Assembly: GCA_040905365.1 (NCBI GenBank)
Contig: JBBDRQ010000023.1
Span: 1 to 50,007 of the forward strand
DNA length: 50,007 nt
Direction of reading: 5' to 3'
Source of the DNA: JAHWKV01 sp040905365
GTDB taxonomy: Bacteria > Actinomycetota > CADDZG01 > JAHWKV01
The position numbers and the translations under genes are program-made. Below are positions 1 through 10,018 of this stretch, piece after piece. The notes beneath the pieces were generated by a model. It did no database searches. It was not told the origin of the DNA and worked only from the letters and a program-made list of their open reading frames with translations. The first letter of the stretch is position 1; each line of letters begins with the position of its first letter.

Positions 1-2573
1 CCGGCCACGTCGGCTACCAGGTGGCCGCCGCTTAGCGTGTACAGGTTGACCGCTCCGGCGGAGCTCACCGGCGAGGTGACGAGGTTGGGAATTACCTGGC
101 CTTTCCGTTCGGGGTTGATGTTGGAGGCGGGTGGCCGTACCACTCCCGCCGGCCATACCGTGATGTAGCCCGCGGCGTCGGAGTTAACCGAGGTCACGTT
201 CATCACCACCGAGGCGAAGCCCGTCTCGGGCAGGGGTGCCCGCCCCGCCAGCTCTAGTTGAGTAGTGCTGTCCGCCGCCGGTTTGGATCCGGAGTAGCCC
301 ACACCGGTTCTGGTGTCCAGCAGCCGGGTCGGGGTGGTGGGTACGAACAGGCCCGAGCCGGACTCGGGCGCATCGGCGTCGGTGAAGTAGCCGAAGACGT
401 CGGCGACCAGATGCGTCGACTTCAAGGTGTACAGCGATACCTGTCCGTCCGGACTGACCGGCACCATCACCGAGTTGGCGATTGTCTGGTCGGCCGCGCT
501 CGGGTTGAGGCTGGAGGCCAGCGGGCGGGAAAGGTGGCTGGGCCATACGGTGATGTACCCTCGATCGGCGGTAGCGGTGGCGGTGACGTTGAGTATCACC
601 GCGGACACTCCGCTGGAGGGCACGCCGCCCCGGCCGGTCACCTGCAGTGTGGTGGTAGAGGCGTCGACGGGTTTGTCGCCCGTGTAGCCGATTTGCTTGG
701 CGGGCCGGGTGTCGAGCAGCCGGGCCGGCGTCAGCGGTATCTGGCGGCCGGAGCTTGCGGTGTCGGCCGGCTGGAAGTAACCGGCCACGTCGGCCACCAG
801 GTGGGTGCCGCTCAGGGTGTACAGAGATACCTTGCCGCCCTCGCCTACCGGAGCGGTTACCAGGTTGCCGATGGTCTGTCCGGTGAATTCGAGGTTGAGG
901 TTGGACGCTTGAGGCCGGGCCTGGCCGGTGGGCCAGGCCGTGACGTATCCAGGTTCGGTGGCAGCGGTCGCCGTGACGTTCATAACCACTGCCGACACCC
1001 CGCTGGAGGGCACCCCGCCCCGCCCGGTCACCTGCAGCTCGACGGTGGACCCTGCCGCGGGCTTGTCGCCGCTGTAGCCGATTTGCTTGTCCGGCCGGGT
1101 GTCGAGGATGCGGGCGGGGGTAAGGGGGACGAACGCGGACGTGGCGGTGCTCACCTGCGGGCTGGCTACTGCCTCGAGCGTGGCGGCCATGTCGAGCCGG
1201 CGGCCGGTTACGGTCTTGCCTGCCAGCGAAGAGATTGCGTCGCCGTGGTCGAGCAGCGCCGCCTTGAGCTCGGGATGATCCATGTCCGGGTGCAGCGACA
1301 GGACCTGCGCCGCGGCGCCGGCGACGTGCGGGGACGCCATGGAAGTGCCGTTCATGTATCCGTAGGAGTTGTCCGGGATCGTGGATACGATCGACACGCC
1401 CGGCGCCCCCAGATCCACCGAGGTCTCCCCGAAGTTGGAAAACGACGCGAGCTGGTCGTTGTTGTCGGTTGCGGCCACCGACACCACGTTGGAGTGGGTA
1501 AACGAGGCCGGGTAGTGGGGGTTGGACTCCAGCGAAACCCCGGCGTTGCCGGCCGCCGCCACCACCAGGTGCCCCTTAGTGCCGGCCCAAGCCACGATGT
1601 CGGACAGCGATTGGCTGTAGCCGGTAGTGATCCATGAGTGGTTGCTCACCGCGGCGCCGTTCTTCACCGCGTAGTCGATGGCCTTGATCGCCCCGGACAG
1701 GGTGCCGCCGTCGCCGCTTAAGAACTTGAGCGACATGATCTTGGCCTGGCTGACCCCGGCGACGCCCGCCCCGTTGTCACGCACCGCGCCCACGGTGCCC
1801 GCCACGTGGGTGCCGTGGGATATCTCGTTGGCGTCGAACACGCTGTTGTCGTTGTTTAAGAAGTCCCAGCCGTACCGATCGTCGACGTAGCCGTTGCCGT
1901 CGGTGTCGACTCCGTCGGCGGTCGCGGATTCGCCGGGGTTGATCCAAATGTTGGCCGCCAGGTCCGGGTGGTTGATGTCGATGCCCGAATCGACCACCGC
2001 GACCACCGGCGTCGAGGTACCGCCCAAGCTCCAAGCCTCCGGGCCGTCGATGTCGGCGTCGTCCAGACCCAGCACCCCAAGAATCGACTGGCCGTCGTTG
2101 TGCAGCCCCCACAGGTAGGAGAAATAAGTATCGTTGGGGGTTTGGGCGGTGGTGGCTAAGAAGTTGGGCTCGGCGTAGACGACACTGTTTTCCGAGGCGA
2201 CGGAGCGCGCGACGTCGGGGATCTTCTGCGATCCGGGGCTGCGCACCAGCTCCAGCCCGGGCAGCGGCAGATCCTCGATCTTTTGCAGCCCCTGCCGCTG
2301 GCGGACCTGGGCCCGCTCCGAGGCGTTGGAGGCGGGGTCGAAGCGAACCATGAGCTCCCCTTCGGCAAACTCGGCTGGGGGATCGGCGGGCTCGCCGGTT
2401 CCCAAGATCGGCAGCAGCTCGCCGAGGTTGAGCAGCGGTGCGGCCCCGGCCGGGACTGCGCTAAGCGGCATTAGCAGGGCGACGAAGCTCAGCAGCGCGG
2501 CTGAAAGCCGCAGCTTGCTTTTAAGCGCTGCGCCGTGGTTGGCCTGCGGGCTGCCGTTACGCGTAAAGAACAT
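1..2573 (-). CDS. Secreted subtilisin-family (S8) serine protease with C-terminal LDTR...GYF repeats, 3' end cut by window edge
   Basis: Partial: about 857 residues visible, C-terminus beyond the left edge. The ATG at 2573 is preceded by AGGGG at good spacing. Residues 1-45 form a signal peptide (basic, then a hydrophobic stretch, then a small-residue cleavage region). An inhibitor-like propeptide (about 70-140) precedes the S8 domain. The triad is readable: Asp195 in VVDSGID, His253 in SHGTHVAGT, Ser411 in GTSMASPH, with the oxyanion Asn343 in AAAGNAG. From about residue 480, at least three copies of a roughly 120-residue domain follow. Each starts near TPARxLDTR and ends near LVADVxGYF (about 480-601, 609-728, and 743 onward). 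Such repeats are common in secreted actinobacterial proteins and are probably surface-binding or scaffold modules. Inferred role: an extracellular or cell-surface protease. The gene diverges from the ribosomal cluster. Confidence 0.93.
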   Translation of the reverse strand, partial: MFFTRNGSPQANHGAALKSKLRLSAALLSFVALLMPLSAVPAGAAPLLNLGELLPILGTGEPADPPAEFAEGELMVRFDPASNASERAQVRQRQGLQKIEDLPLPGLELVRSPGSQKIPDVARSVASENSVVYAEPNFLATTAQTPNDTYFSYLWGLHNDGQSILGVLGLDDADIDGPEAWSLGGTSTPVVAVVDSGIDINHPDLAANIWINPGESATADGVDTDGNGYVDDRYGWDFLNNDNSVFDANEISHGTHVAGTVGAVRDNGAGVAGVSQAKIMSLKFLSGDGGTLSGAIKAIDYAVKNGAAVSNHSWITTGYSQSLSDIVAWAGTKGHLVVAAAGNAGVSLESNPHYPASFTHSNVVSVAATDNNDQLASFSNFGETSVDLGAPGVSIVSTIPDNSYGYMNGTSMASPHVAGAAAQVLSLHPDMDHPELKAALLDHGDAISSLAGKTVTGRRLDMAATLEAVASPQVSTATSAFVPLTPARILDTRPDKQIGYSGDKPAAGSTVELQVTGRGGVPSSGVSAVVMNVTATAATEPGYVTAWPTGQARPQASNLNLEFTGQTIGNLVTAPVGEGGKVSLYTLSGTHLVADVAGYFQPADTASSGRQIPLTPARLLDTRPAKQIGYTGDKPVDASTTTLQVTGRGGVPSSGVSAVILNVTATATADRGYITVWPSHLSRPLASSLNPSAADQTIANSVMVPVSPDGQVSLYTLKSTHLVADVFGYFTDADAPESGSGLFVPTTPTRLLDTRTGVGYSGSKPAADSTTQLELAGRAPLPETGFASVVMNVTSVNSDAAGYITVWPAGVVRPPASNINPERKGQVIPNLVTSPVSSAGAVNLYTLSGGHLVADVA

Positions 2574-2779
2574 CTTGCCCCTGTTCCGAATCAATCGATG
2601 AGATCCTCTACCTGTAATAACGGCACAAAGCGCTGAGGCTTAACGGCCAGCTTACAAAACTTAGGCAATTCTTACTTGTTGGCATAGCGGCAAGCCGCGC
2701 ACGGGTTGACGTACATCGCACCGGCCACTCCGGCGCCGTTTATCGGACGTTCGTCGGTCGTTTAGGGCCGTTCGTTCGG

Positions 2780-2808
2780 TTGACCACCCCCCCCGGCGGT
2801 GGTACGTT
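2780..2808 (+). promoter_or_regulatory. Probable sigma-70 promoter of the str/S10 ribosomal operon
   Basis: TTGACC at 2780-2785 and TACGTT at 2803-2808 are separated by 17 bp. This is the best housekeeping-type promoter in the 434-bp gene-free stretch between the protease and rpsL. It implies a leader of about 190 nt. The spacer contains a C8 run. Predicted by eye; no transcript data. Confidence 0.55.
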
Positions 2809-2868
2809 GTATTCCTTGTGCGGTACTCCCGCGAGGGAAGGTCGCGCATCCCGGAATTCACCTGGTGA

Positions 2869-2912
2869 CCGGGGAAATACAGGGGCCCTGTAAATGGGCC
2901 GAGGTTCCCCGG
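2869..2912 (+). promoter_or_regulatory. Nested stem-loop in the rpsL leader
   Basis: CCGGGGAA at 2869-2876 pairs exactly with TTCCCCGG at 2905-2912. Inside it lies a second hairpin, ACAGGG/CCCTGT (2879-2891). The structure sits in the predicted untranslated leader of rpsL, so it could be a ribosomal-protein leader or an attenuation element. Function is inference. Apart from this and the promoter, nothing else stands out between 2574 and 3007. Confidence 0.35.
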
Positions 2913-3007
2913 AAGCTACAGTTTCAATTTGGGATTCCCTGCCGTCGCGTTTGCGGCTGTCCTGGGGCCCACCGCGAAAGCTGACAATAAAGAAGGACGC
3001 CAAAGGT

Positions 3008-3379
3008 ATGCCCACCACGCAGCAGCTGATTAGAAAAGGCCGCAAGAAGCCTCGGTCTAAGATGAAGACCCCGGCCTTAAAAGGCTGCCCGCAACGGCGC
3101 GGCGTGTGTACCGTGGTAAAGACCCAGACCCCCAAAAAGCCCAACTCGGCGCTGCGGAAGGTGGCCCGTGTGCGGCTGACCTCGGGGATCGAGGTTTCCG
3201 CTTACATCCCCGGCATCGGCCACAACCTGCAGGAGCACTCCATCGTGCTGGTGCGAGGCGGCCGGGTTAAGGACCTTCCCGGTTTTCGCTACAAGATCGT
3301 GCGAGGCACTCTCGACACTGCCGGTGTGCGGGGACGCAAGCAGGCCCGCTCTCGCTACGGCGCCAAGGAATCTTCGTAA
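3008..3379 (+). CDS. rpsL: 30S ribosomal protein S12 (uS12)
   Basis: A 123-residue decoding-centre protein, the usual bacterial length. I chose the ATG at 3008, because the family's conserved N-terminus MPTTQQLIRK begins there; the open frame extends further upstream but those residues do not fit the family. The universal TPKKPNSALRK segment (Lys43/Lys44) and the RVKDLPG loop (Lys88, Asp89) are intact, so no classic streptomycin-resistance substitution is visible. It opens the str cluster, and its stop TAA shares one base with the rpsG start (TAATG). Confidence 0.98.
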   Translation: MPTTQQLIRKGRKKPRSKMKTPALKGCPQRRGVCTVVKTQTPKKPNSALRKVARVRLTSGIEVSAYIPGIGHNLQEHSIVLVRGGRVKDLPGFRYKIVRGTLDTAGVRGRKQARSRYGAKESS

Positions 3380-3849
3380 TGCCACGCAAAGGGCCTGCTC
3401 AACGACGCGCGGCTGTACCGGATCCCGTCTACCACAACCCGATGGTGACGCAGATCATCAACCGGATGATGCTCAGCGGCAAAAAGTCGTTGTCTGAGAA
3501 GATTGTTTACGGGGCTTTGAAGATCGTCTCCGAGAAAACCGGAAGCGATCCTACCCAGACTCTGCGCAAGGCTATCGAGAACGTCCGTCCGCTGGTCGAG
3601 GTCAGGTCGCGCCGGGTAGGCGGAGCCACCTACCAGGTGCCCGTCGAGGTGCAGTCACGCCGATCCTCGACGCTGGCGGTACGGTGGGTGGTCAACTTCT
3701 CCCGGGCCCGCAAGGAGCGCACCATGGAGCAGCGGCTGGCCGGCGAGCTCATGGATGCCGCCAACGGTGCGGGAGCCTCGGTCAAGCGCCGGGAGGACCT
3801 GCACAAGATGGCAGAGGCCAACCGGGCGTTCGCGCACTACAGATGGTAA
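3379..3849 (+). CDS. rpsG: 30S ribosomal protein S7 (uS7)
   Basis: A 156-residue primary 16S rRNA-binding protein that organises the 30S head. The N-terminus MPRKGPA and the signature NVRPLVEVRSRRVGGATYQV are typical. The start codon overlaps the rpsL stop by one base, indicating translational coupling. Unlike the usual arrangement, fusA does not follow closely: a terminator-like hairpin, a tandem repeat and an assembly gap (389 bp in all) come first. Confidence 0.98.
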   Translation: MPRKGPAQRRAAVPDPVYHNPMVTQIINRMMLSGKKSLSEKIVYGALKIVSEKTGSDPTQTLRKAIENVRPLVEVRSRRVGGATYQVPVEVQSRRSSTLAVRWVVNFSRARKERTMEQRLAGELMDAANGAGASVKRREDLHKMAEANRAFAHYRW

Positions 3850-3920
3850 GGAGATAGGCAGCTTGTACGAGGCAAACCGGACGGTCATGCACGCTTAAAG
3901 CAGCACGCGATGGGTGACCG

Positions 3921-3950
3921 ACCGGCCGGGTTCTCCCGGCCGGTTTGTTT
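3921..3950 (+). terminator. Intrinsic terminator after rpsG
   Basis: A perfect 10-bp GC-rich stem, ACCGGCCGGG / CCCGGCCGGT, with a TTCT loop, is followed by TTGTTT. It would end or attenuate rpsL-rpsG transcription before fusA. The T-tract runs directly into the first copy of the 44-bp tandem repeat. Confidence 0.7.
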
Positions 3951-4208
3951 GAATGCCGGTTGAACGACCGGTTCGGTTCGATCCGGTTTGGTTTGAATGC
4001 CGGTTGAACGACCGGTTCGGTTCGATCCGGTTTGGTTTGAATGCCNNNNNNNNNNNNNNNNNNNNNNNNNNNNNNNNNNNNNNNNNNNNNNNNNNNNNNN
4101 NNNNNNNNNNNNNNNNNNNNNNNNNNNNNNNNNNNNNNNNNNNNNGAACGACCGGTTCGGTTCGATCCGGTTTGGTTTGAATGCCGGTTGAACGACCGGT
4201 CCGGCTTG
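3951..4208. repeat. 44-bp tandem repeat array interrupted by an assembly gap
   Basis: A 44-bp unit beginning GAATGCCGGTTGAACGACCG and ending in TTTGGTTT is repeated head to tail. Complete units lie at 3951-3994 and 3995-4038. A third starts at 4039 and runs into the N-run. After the gap there is a partial unit (4146-4178) and a final degenerate one (4179 to about 4208). Sequenced copies are essentially identical, so the collapsed part under the N-run probably holds more copies. No unique spacers separate the units, so this is not a CRISPR array. Each unit contains GACCGGTTCGG, which can form small dyads. It lies between rpsG and fusA. Confidence 0.92.
4046..4145. other. Assembly gap of exactly 100 N
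   Basis: The round length suggests a scaffolding placeholder, not a measured size. It sits inside the 44-bp tandem repeat, which is the likely reason assembly failed here. Confidence 0.99.
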
Positions 4209-4238
4209 ATAAAGAAGCAATGACGAGCGGGCGAAGAA

Positions 4239-6380
<2,142 letters not shown>

Positions 6381-6392
6381 GGACCTTAGAAG

Positions 6393-6704
6393 ATGGCAGC
6401 GGGACAGAAGATTCGAATCAAATTAAGGGCATATCACCACGAGATCATTGATCAAAGTGCCCGCAAGATCGTGGACACCGTCAATCGAACCGGCGCGTCG
6501 GTGCACGGTCCGATTCCGCTGCCCACCCGCATCGAGAAGTTCGCCGTGATCCGCTCGCCTTTCAAGGACAAGGACTCCCGGGAGCACTTCGAGATGCGCA
6601 CGCACAAAAGGATCATCGACATAGTCGACCCCACGCCCAAGACCGTGGACAGCCTCATGAGGCTGGATCTCCCTGCGGGAGTCGACATCGAGGTGAAGTT
6701 GTAA
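6393..6704 (+). CDS. rpsJ: 30S ribosomal protein S10 (uS10)
   Basis: A 103-residue 30S head protein, also NusE in antitermination complexes in other bacteria. It carries the conserved GPIPLPTRIEKF loop and the FEMRTHKRIIDI strand. It heads the S10 cluster directly behind fusA (12-bp gap), so str and S10 genes look co-transcribed. Its stop overlaps the rplC start by one base (TAATG). Confidence 0.98.
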   Translation: MAAGQKIRIKLRAYHHEIIDQSARKIVDTVNRTGASVHGPIPLPTRIEKFAVIRSPFKDKDSREHFEMRTHKRIIDIVDPTPKTVDSLMRLDLPAGVDIEVKL

Positions 6705-7354
6705 TGGCCGTTATAACTAAGGGGATCGTCGGGCGGAAGATGGGTATGACCCAGATCTTCGACGACCAGGCGCGGGTGGTGCCGGTAACGGTAATCCAAG
6801 CCGGTCCGTGCCGGATCTCGGCGATCCGCACCCCTGAGACCGACGGCTACTCGGCCATCCAGATGGCGTTCGGCGAGGTCAAGGCCAAGGCCTTGAGCAA
6901 GCCCGAGATCGGGCATTTGGCCAAGTCGGACATTGCGCCCAACCGGCATTTGGTCGAGCTGCGGCTGGCCGACGTGAGCGGGTTCGAGCTCGGCCAGGAG
7001 CTAAAGGCCGACGTCTTCTCGCCGGGCGAGCGGGCCGACGTGGTGGGCGTGTCCAAGGGCAAGGGCTTCGCCGGCGTTATGAAGCGGCACAACTTTAGAG
7101 GTAAAGAGGCCAGCCACGGCACCCAGCGCAAGCACCGCTCGCCGGGCTCCATCGGCGCTTGTGCCACGCCCTCACGGGTGTTCAAGGGCATGCGTATGGC
7201 CGGCCACATGGGCCGGACCCGGGTGACGATGTTGAACCTGGAGGTCGTGCAGGCAGATCCGGAAAAGGGCCTGCTGTTGGTACGCGGCGCGGTACCGGGC
7301 CCCGCCGGCTCGGTGGTTTTGGTGCGCTCGAGCAACCGAGGGAGGGCTAACTGA
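6704..7354 (+). CDS. rplC: 50S ribosomal protein L3 (uL3)
   Basis: A 216-residue early assembly protein of the 50S subunit reaching toward the peptidyl-transferase centre. The L3 signature KGKGFAGVMKRHNFRG and the following SHGTQRKHRSPGSIGA loop are intact. ATG start overlaps the rpsJ stop, and its own stop overlaps rplD, consistent with coupled translation through the cluster. Confidence 0.98.
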   Translation: MAVITKGIVGRKMGMTQIFDDQARVVPVTVIQAGPCRISAIRTPETDGYSAIQMAFGEVKAKALSKPEIGHLAKSDIAPNRHLVELRLADVSGFELGQELKADVFSPGERADVVGVSKGKGFAGVMKRHNFRGKEASHGTQRKHRSPGSIGACATPSRVFKGMRMAGHMGRTRVTMLNLEVVQADPEKGLLLVRGAVPGPAGSVVLVRSSNRGRAN

Positions 7355-7992
7355 TGGCGGCTGCCAAGGGACCCAAGGCCCCCTCGTTCGACGCGAAGGG
7401 CGCCCGCAAGGAAGTAACGCTGCCCGAGAAGGTTTTCGGCGCCGAGGTGAACCAGGTGGTCATGCACTCGGTGGTGCGCTCGCAACTGGCGGCGGCCCGC
7501 GCCGGGACGCACTCGACCAAGACCCGGGCGGAGGTACGCGGCGGCGGCGCCAAGCCCTGGCGGCAAAAGGGCACCGGGCGGGCGCGGCACGGCTCGATCC
7601 GGGAACCGCAGTGGGCCGGCGGCGGAGTGGCCCACGGGCCCAAGCCCCGGGACTACTCGCAGCGGATCAACAAGAAGGTCAAGGCCAAGGCGCTGCACTC
7701 GGCGCTAAGCGTCAGGGTCCAAGAGGGGGCGCTGCGGGTCGTGGACTTTCCCAAGTTCGATCGCCCGGAGACCAAGAAGGCCGTGGATCTGCTCAACACC
7801 TGGGAAGCCACCGGCCGGGTGCTGTTGGTGACCGGTACCGAGGACCTGCTACCCGAGGAGATTTACAAGTCGTTTCGCAACCTGCCGGAGGTGATGAGTG
7901 TGCGGTACCCGACGGTTTCGTCGGTGCTGGCCGCCGACACGGTCCTTTTGACTTCATCCGCTCTGAAGACTTTGTCCGGAGGTGAGGGCTAA
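7354..7992 (+). CDS. rplD: 50S ribosomal protein L4 (uL4)
   Basis: A 212-residue protein whose extended loop lines the nascent-peptide exit tunnel. The loop is seen in the segment KTRAEVRGGGAKPWRQKGTG followed by RARHGS. In E. coli L4 also autoregulates the S10 operon; no matching leader is obvious here. Start and stop both overlap neighbours by one base. Confidence 0.97.
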   Translation: MAAAKGPKAPSFDAKGARKEVTLPEKVFGAEVNQVVMHSVVRSQLAAARAGTHSTKTRAEVRGGGAKPWRQKGTGRARHGSIREPQWAGGGVAHGPKPRDYSQRINKKVKAKALHSALSVRVQEGALRVVDFPKFDRPETKKAVDLLNTWEATGRVLLVTGTEDLLPEEIYKSFRNLPEVMSVRYPTVSSVLAADTVLLTSSALKTLSGGEG

Positions 7993-8276
7993 TGGGCGCC
8001 CGTGATGTGATCATCCGCCCGGTGGTCAGCGAGAAGTCGTACGAGTTGATCGAGGAGAACAGCTACACGTTTATCGTTCACCCCGACGCCAACAAGGTGC
8101 ATATCCGCCAGGCGGTCGAGGAGATCTGGGGCGTGCGTGTGGTCAGCGTCAACACCATCAACCGCAAGGGCAAAGTCAAGGCCAACCGGCTAAGCCGCGG
8201 GGTGCGCAACAACACCCGCCGTGCGGTGGTCAAGCTGGCCGAGGGCGACAAGATCGAACTGTTCGAGACTAGGTAG
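7992..8276 (+). CDS. rplW: 50S ribosomal protein L23 (uL23)
   Basis: A 94-residue protein at the tunnel exit, the docking site for trigger factor and SRP. The family pattern RPVVSEKSYELIEENSYTF near the N-terminus and the KGKVKANRL basic loop are present. ATG overlaps the rplD stop; rplB follows after 11 bp. Confidence 0.97.
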   Translation: MGARDVIIRPVVSEKSYELIEENSYTFIVHPDANKVHIRQAVEEIWGVRVVSVNTINRKGKVKANRLSRGVRNNTRRAVVKLAEGDKIELFETR

Positions 8277-8287
8277 GAGCGCAGAAA

Positions 8288-9118
8288 ATGGGAGTTCGCA
8301 AATCTAGGCCTACTACGCCGGGCCGGCGCGCCATGAGCCACTCGACCTTTGACGAGATCACCCGGAACCGCCCGGAGAAGTCGCTGACCAAGCCCAAGCC
8401 GCGCAAGGCCGGCCGCAACGCCCACGGGCGGATCACCACCCGCCACCAGGGCGGAGGGCACAAGCAAAAGTACCGGATTATCGATTTCCGCCGGGACAAG
8501 GACGGGATTCCCGCCCGCGTGGCCGAGATCGAGTACGACCCCAACCGCAACGCGCGCATCGCACTGCTCAACTACGTCGACGGTGAGAAGCGCTACATTC
8601 TGGCCCCGGCCAAGGTCAGGGTGGGCGACATGTTGATGAGCGGCCCCGACGCCGAGTTCCGGCCGGGCAACGCTATGCCGCTGCGCCGCATGCCGCTGGG
8701 CTCGACCGTGCACAACGTCGAGCTCAAGCCCGGAGGCGGCGGTAAAATGGTGCGCTCGGCGGGGACGTCGGCGCAGCTGGTCGCCAGGGAAGGTAAGGTT
8801 GCCACCCTGCGTATGCCCTCGACGGAAGTGCGCCAGGTTAACGTGGACTGCCGTGCCACCATCGGCGAGGTCGGCAACGCCGAGTTTGAGCTGATTCAGG
8901 TGGGCAAGGCGGGGCGCTCCCGCTGGAAGAACAAGCGCCCGAGTGTCCGCGGTGTCGTCATGAACCCGGTGGATCACCCTCTGGGCGGCGGCGAGGGCAA
9001 GTCCTCCGGTGGACGCCACCCGGTATCGCCGTGGGGTAAGCCCGAAGGACGCACCCGTAAGAAGGGCAAGTATTCGGACCAGGACATCCTGCGTCGCCGA
9101 GGAAGCAAGAGAGGTTAG
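8288..9118 (+). CDS. rplB: 50S ribosomal protein L2 (uL2)
   Basis: A 276-residue protein needed for subunit association and peptidyl-transferase activity. The N-terminal OB-like part (GRITTRHQGGGHKQKYR) and the C-terminal GGRHPVSPWG motif containing the essential His are intact. Normal length. AGGAGC lies upstream at fitting distance. Confidence 0.98.
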   Translation: MGVRKSRPTTPGRRAMSHSTFDEITRNRPEKSLTKPKPRKAGRNAHGRITTRHQGGGHKQKYRIIDFRRDKDGIPARVAEIEYDPNRNARIALLNYVDGEKRYILAPAKVRVGDMLMSGPDAEFRPGNAMPLRRMPLGSTVHNVELKPGGGGKMVRSAGTSAQLVAREGKVATLRMPSTEVRQVNVDCRATIGEVGNAEFELIQVGKAGRSRWKNKRPSVRGVVMNPVDHPLGGGEGKSSGGRHPVSPWGKPEGRTRKKGKYSDQDILRRRGSKRG

Positions 9119-9121
9119 GTC

Positions 9122-9406
9122 GTGCCGAGATCGATGAAGAAGGGTCCGTTTGTGGACGATCACCTTCTCAAGAAGGTGGATCAGCAGAACCAGCGCGGGG
9201 AAAAGCGCGTGATCAAGACCTGGTCGCGCCGCTCCACGCTGATTCCGGACATGGTGGGGCATACCCTTGCAGTGCACGACGGGCGCAAGCACGTGCCCGT
9301 TTTCGTAAACGAGTCGATGGTCGGCCACAAGCTGGGCGAGTTTGCGCCGACGCGTAAATTTAGGACCCACGGTCACCACACCGAGTCATCCAAGAGGCTT
9401 AAGTAA
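9122..9406 (+). CDS. rpsS: 30S ribosomal protein S19 (uS19)
   Basis: A 94-residue 30S head protein forming a heterodimer with S13. It starts with GTG at 9122 (MPRSMKKGPFVDDHLLKKV) and ends in the typical basic HGHHTESSKRLK tail. It is 3 bp downstream of rplB and abuts rplV without spacing. Confidence 0.98.
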   Translation: MPRSMKKGPFVDDHLLKKVDQQNQRGEKRVIKTWSRRSTLIPDMVGHTLAVHDGRKHVPVFVNESMVGHKLGEFAPTRKFRTHGHHTESSKRLK

Positions 9407-10018
9407 ATGGCGGCACCGGCTGTGCAGACTTACAAAGCGGGGGCGCGGTTTATCCGTACCAGCCCCTACAAAGTGCGCGCGGTGGCCGAGCTTATCCGGG
9501 GCAAGCACGTCGATGAGGTGCGCCGTATCCTGGCGTTCACGCCCAAGGCGGCCAGCCGGGACATGAGCAAGGTGCTGGAGAGCGCCATCGCCAACGCCGA
9601 GCACAACTTCTCGGTTTCGCAGGACGAGTTGTACGTGCGTTTGGTCAGGGTCGACGAAGGCGTTACGATCAAGAGGTTCCGTCCTCGCGCGCAGGGTCGG
9701 GCGTACCGGATCCGCAAGCGCACCTCTCACATCAATCTGGAGCTGGAGCGTCGCGTGCCGCAACCGCAGCCGCCCCGCCGTCCGGCGACGTCTGCGACGT
9801 CCAAAAAGGCAGGCGGGAGTACCAAGAAGGGCGCCGGTAAGCCGGGTTCCAAGGCGAGCGCCGGCAAGGCCGGAGCCAAGTCGGGCACCAAGGCAGCCGC
9901 CGGTAAGCCGGGTTCCAAAGCGGACCCGGGTAAGGCGAGCACGTCTAAGGCGAGCACGTCTAAGGCAGCCGCAGGCAAGGCAACGGCTTCAAAACGCAAG
10001 TCCAAGGAAGGTAGCTGA
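9407..10018 (+). CDS. rplV: 50S ribosomal protein L22 (uL22) with long Lys/Ala-rich C-terminal tail
   Basis: Residues 1 to about 115 are a normal L22, including the beta-hairpin tip region (RFRPRAQGRAYRIRKRTSHI) that lines the exit tunnel. The remaining 85 or so residues are a low-complexity Lys/Ala/Ser/Gly/Thr tail with internal duplications, for example two copies of a 15-bp unit at 9931-9960. Bacterial L22 is usually near 110-130 residues, so this tail is an add-on. It is probably disordered and RNA-binding. ATG start directly after the rpsS stop; stop overlaps rpsC. Confidence 0.96.
   Translation: MAAPAVQTYKAGARFIRTSPYKVRAVAELIRGKHVDEVRRILAFTPKAASRDMSKVLESAIANAEHNFSVSQDELYVRLVRVDEGVTIKRFRPRAQGRAYRIRKRTSHINLELERRVPQPQPPRRPATSATSKKAGGSTKKGAGKPGSKASAGKAGAKSGTKAAAGKPGSKADPGKASTSKASTSKAAAGKATASKRKSKEGS

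Noticed and set aside
258..1637. Plus-strand 459-codon open frame
   Set aside because: It lies opposite the S8 protease repeats, and its Gly/Arg/Val composition is that of a shadow frame; the minus-strand frame has a full catalytic triad.
3951..4208. CRISPR array
   Set aside because: Repeats are directly adjacent with no unique spacers, and no cas genes are nearby.
8078..9379. Minus-strand 433-codon open frame opposite rplW, rplB and rpsS
   Set aside because: Antisense shadow of three well-supported ribosomal genes; no start site or domain.
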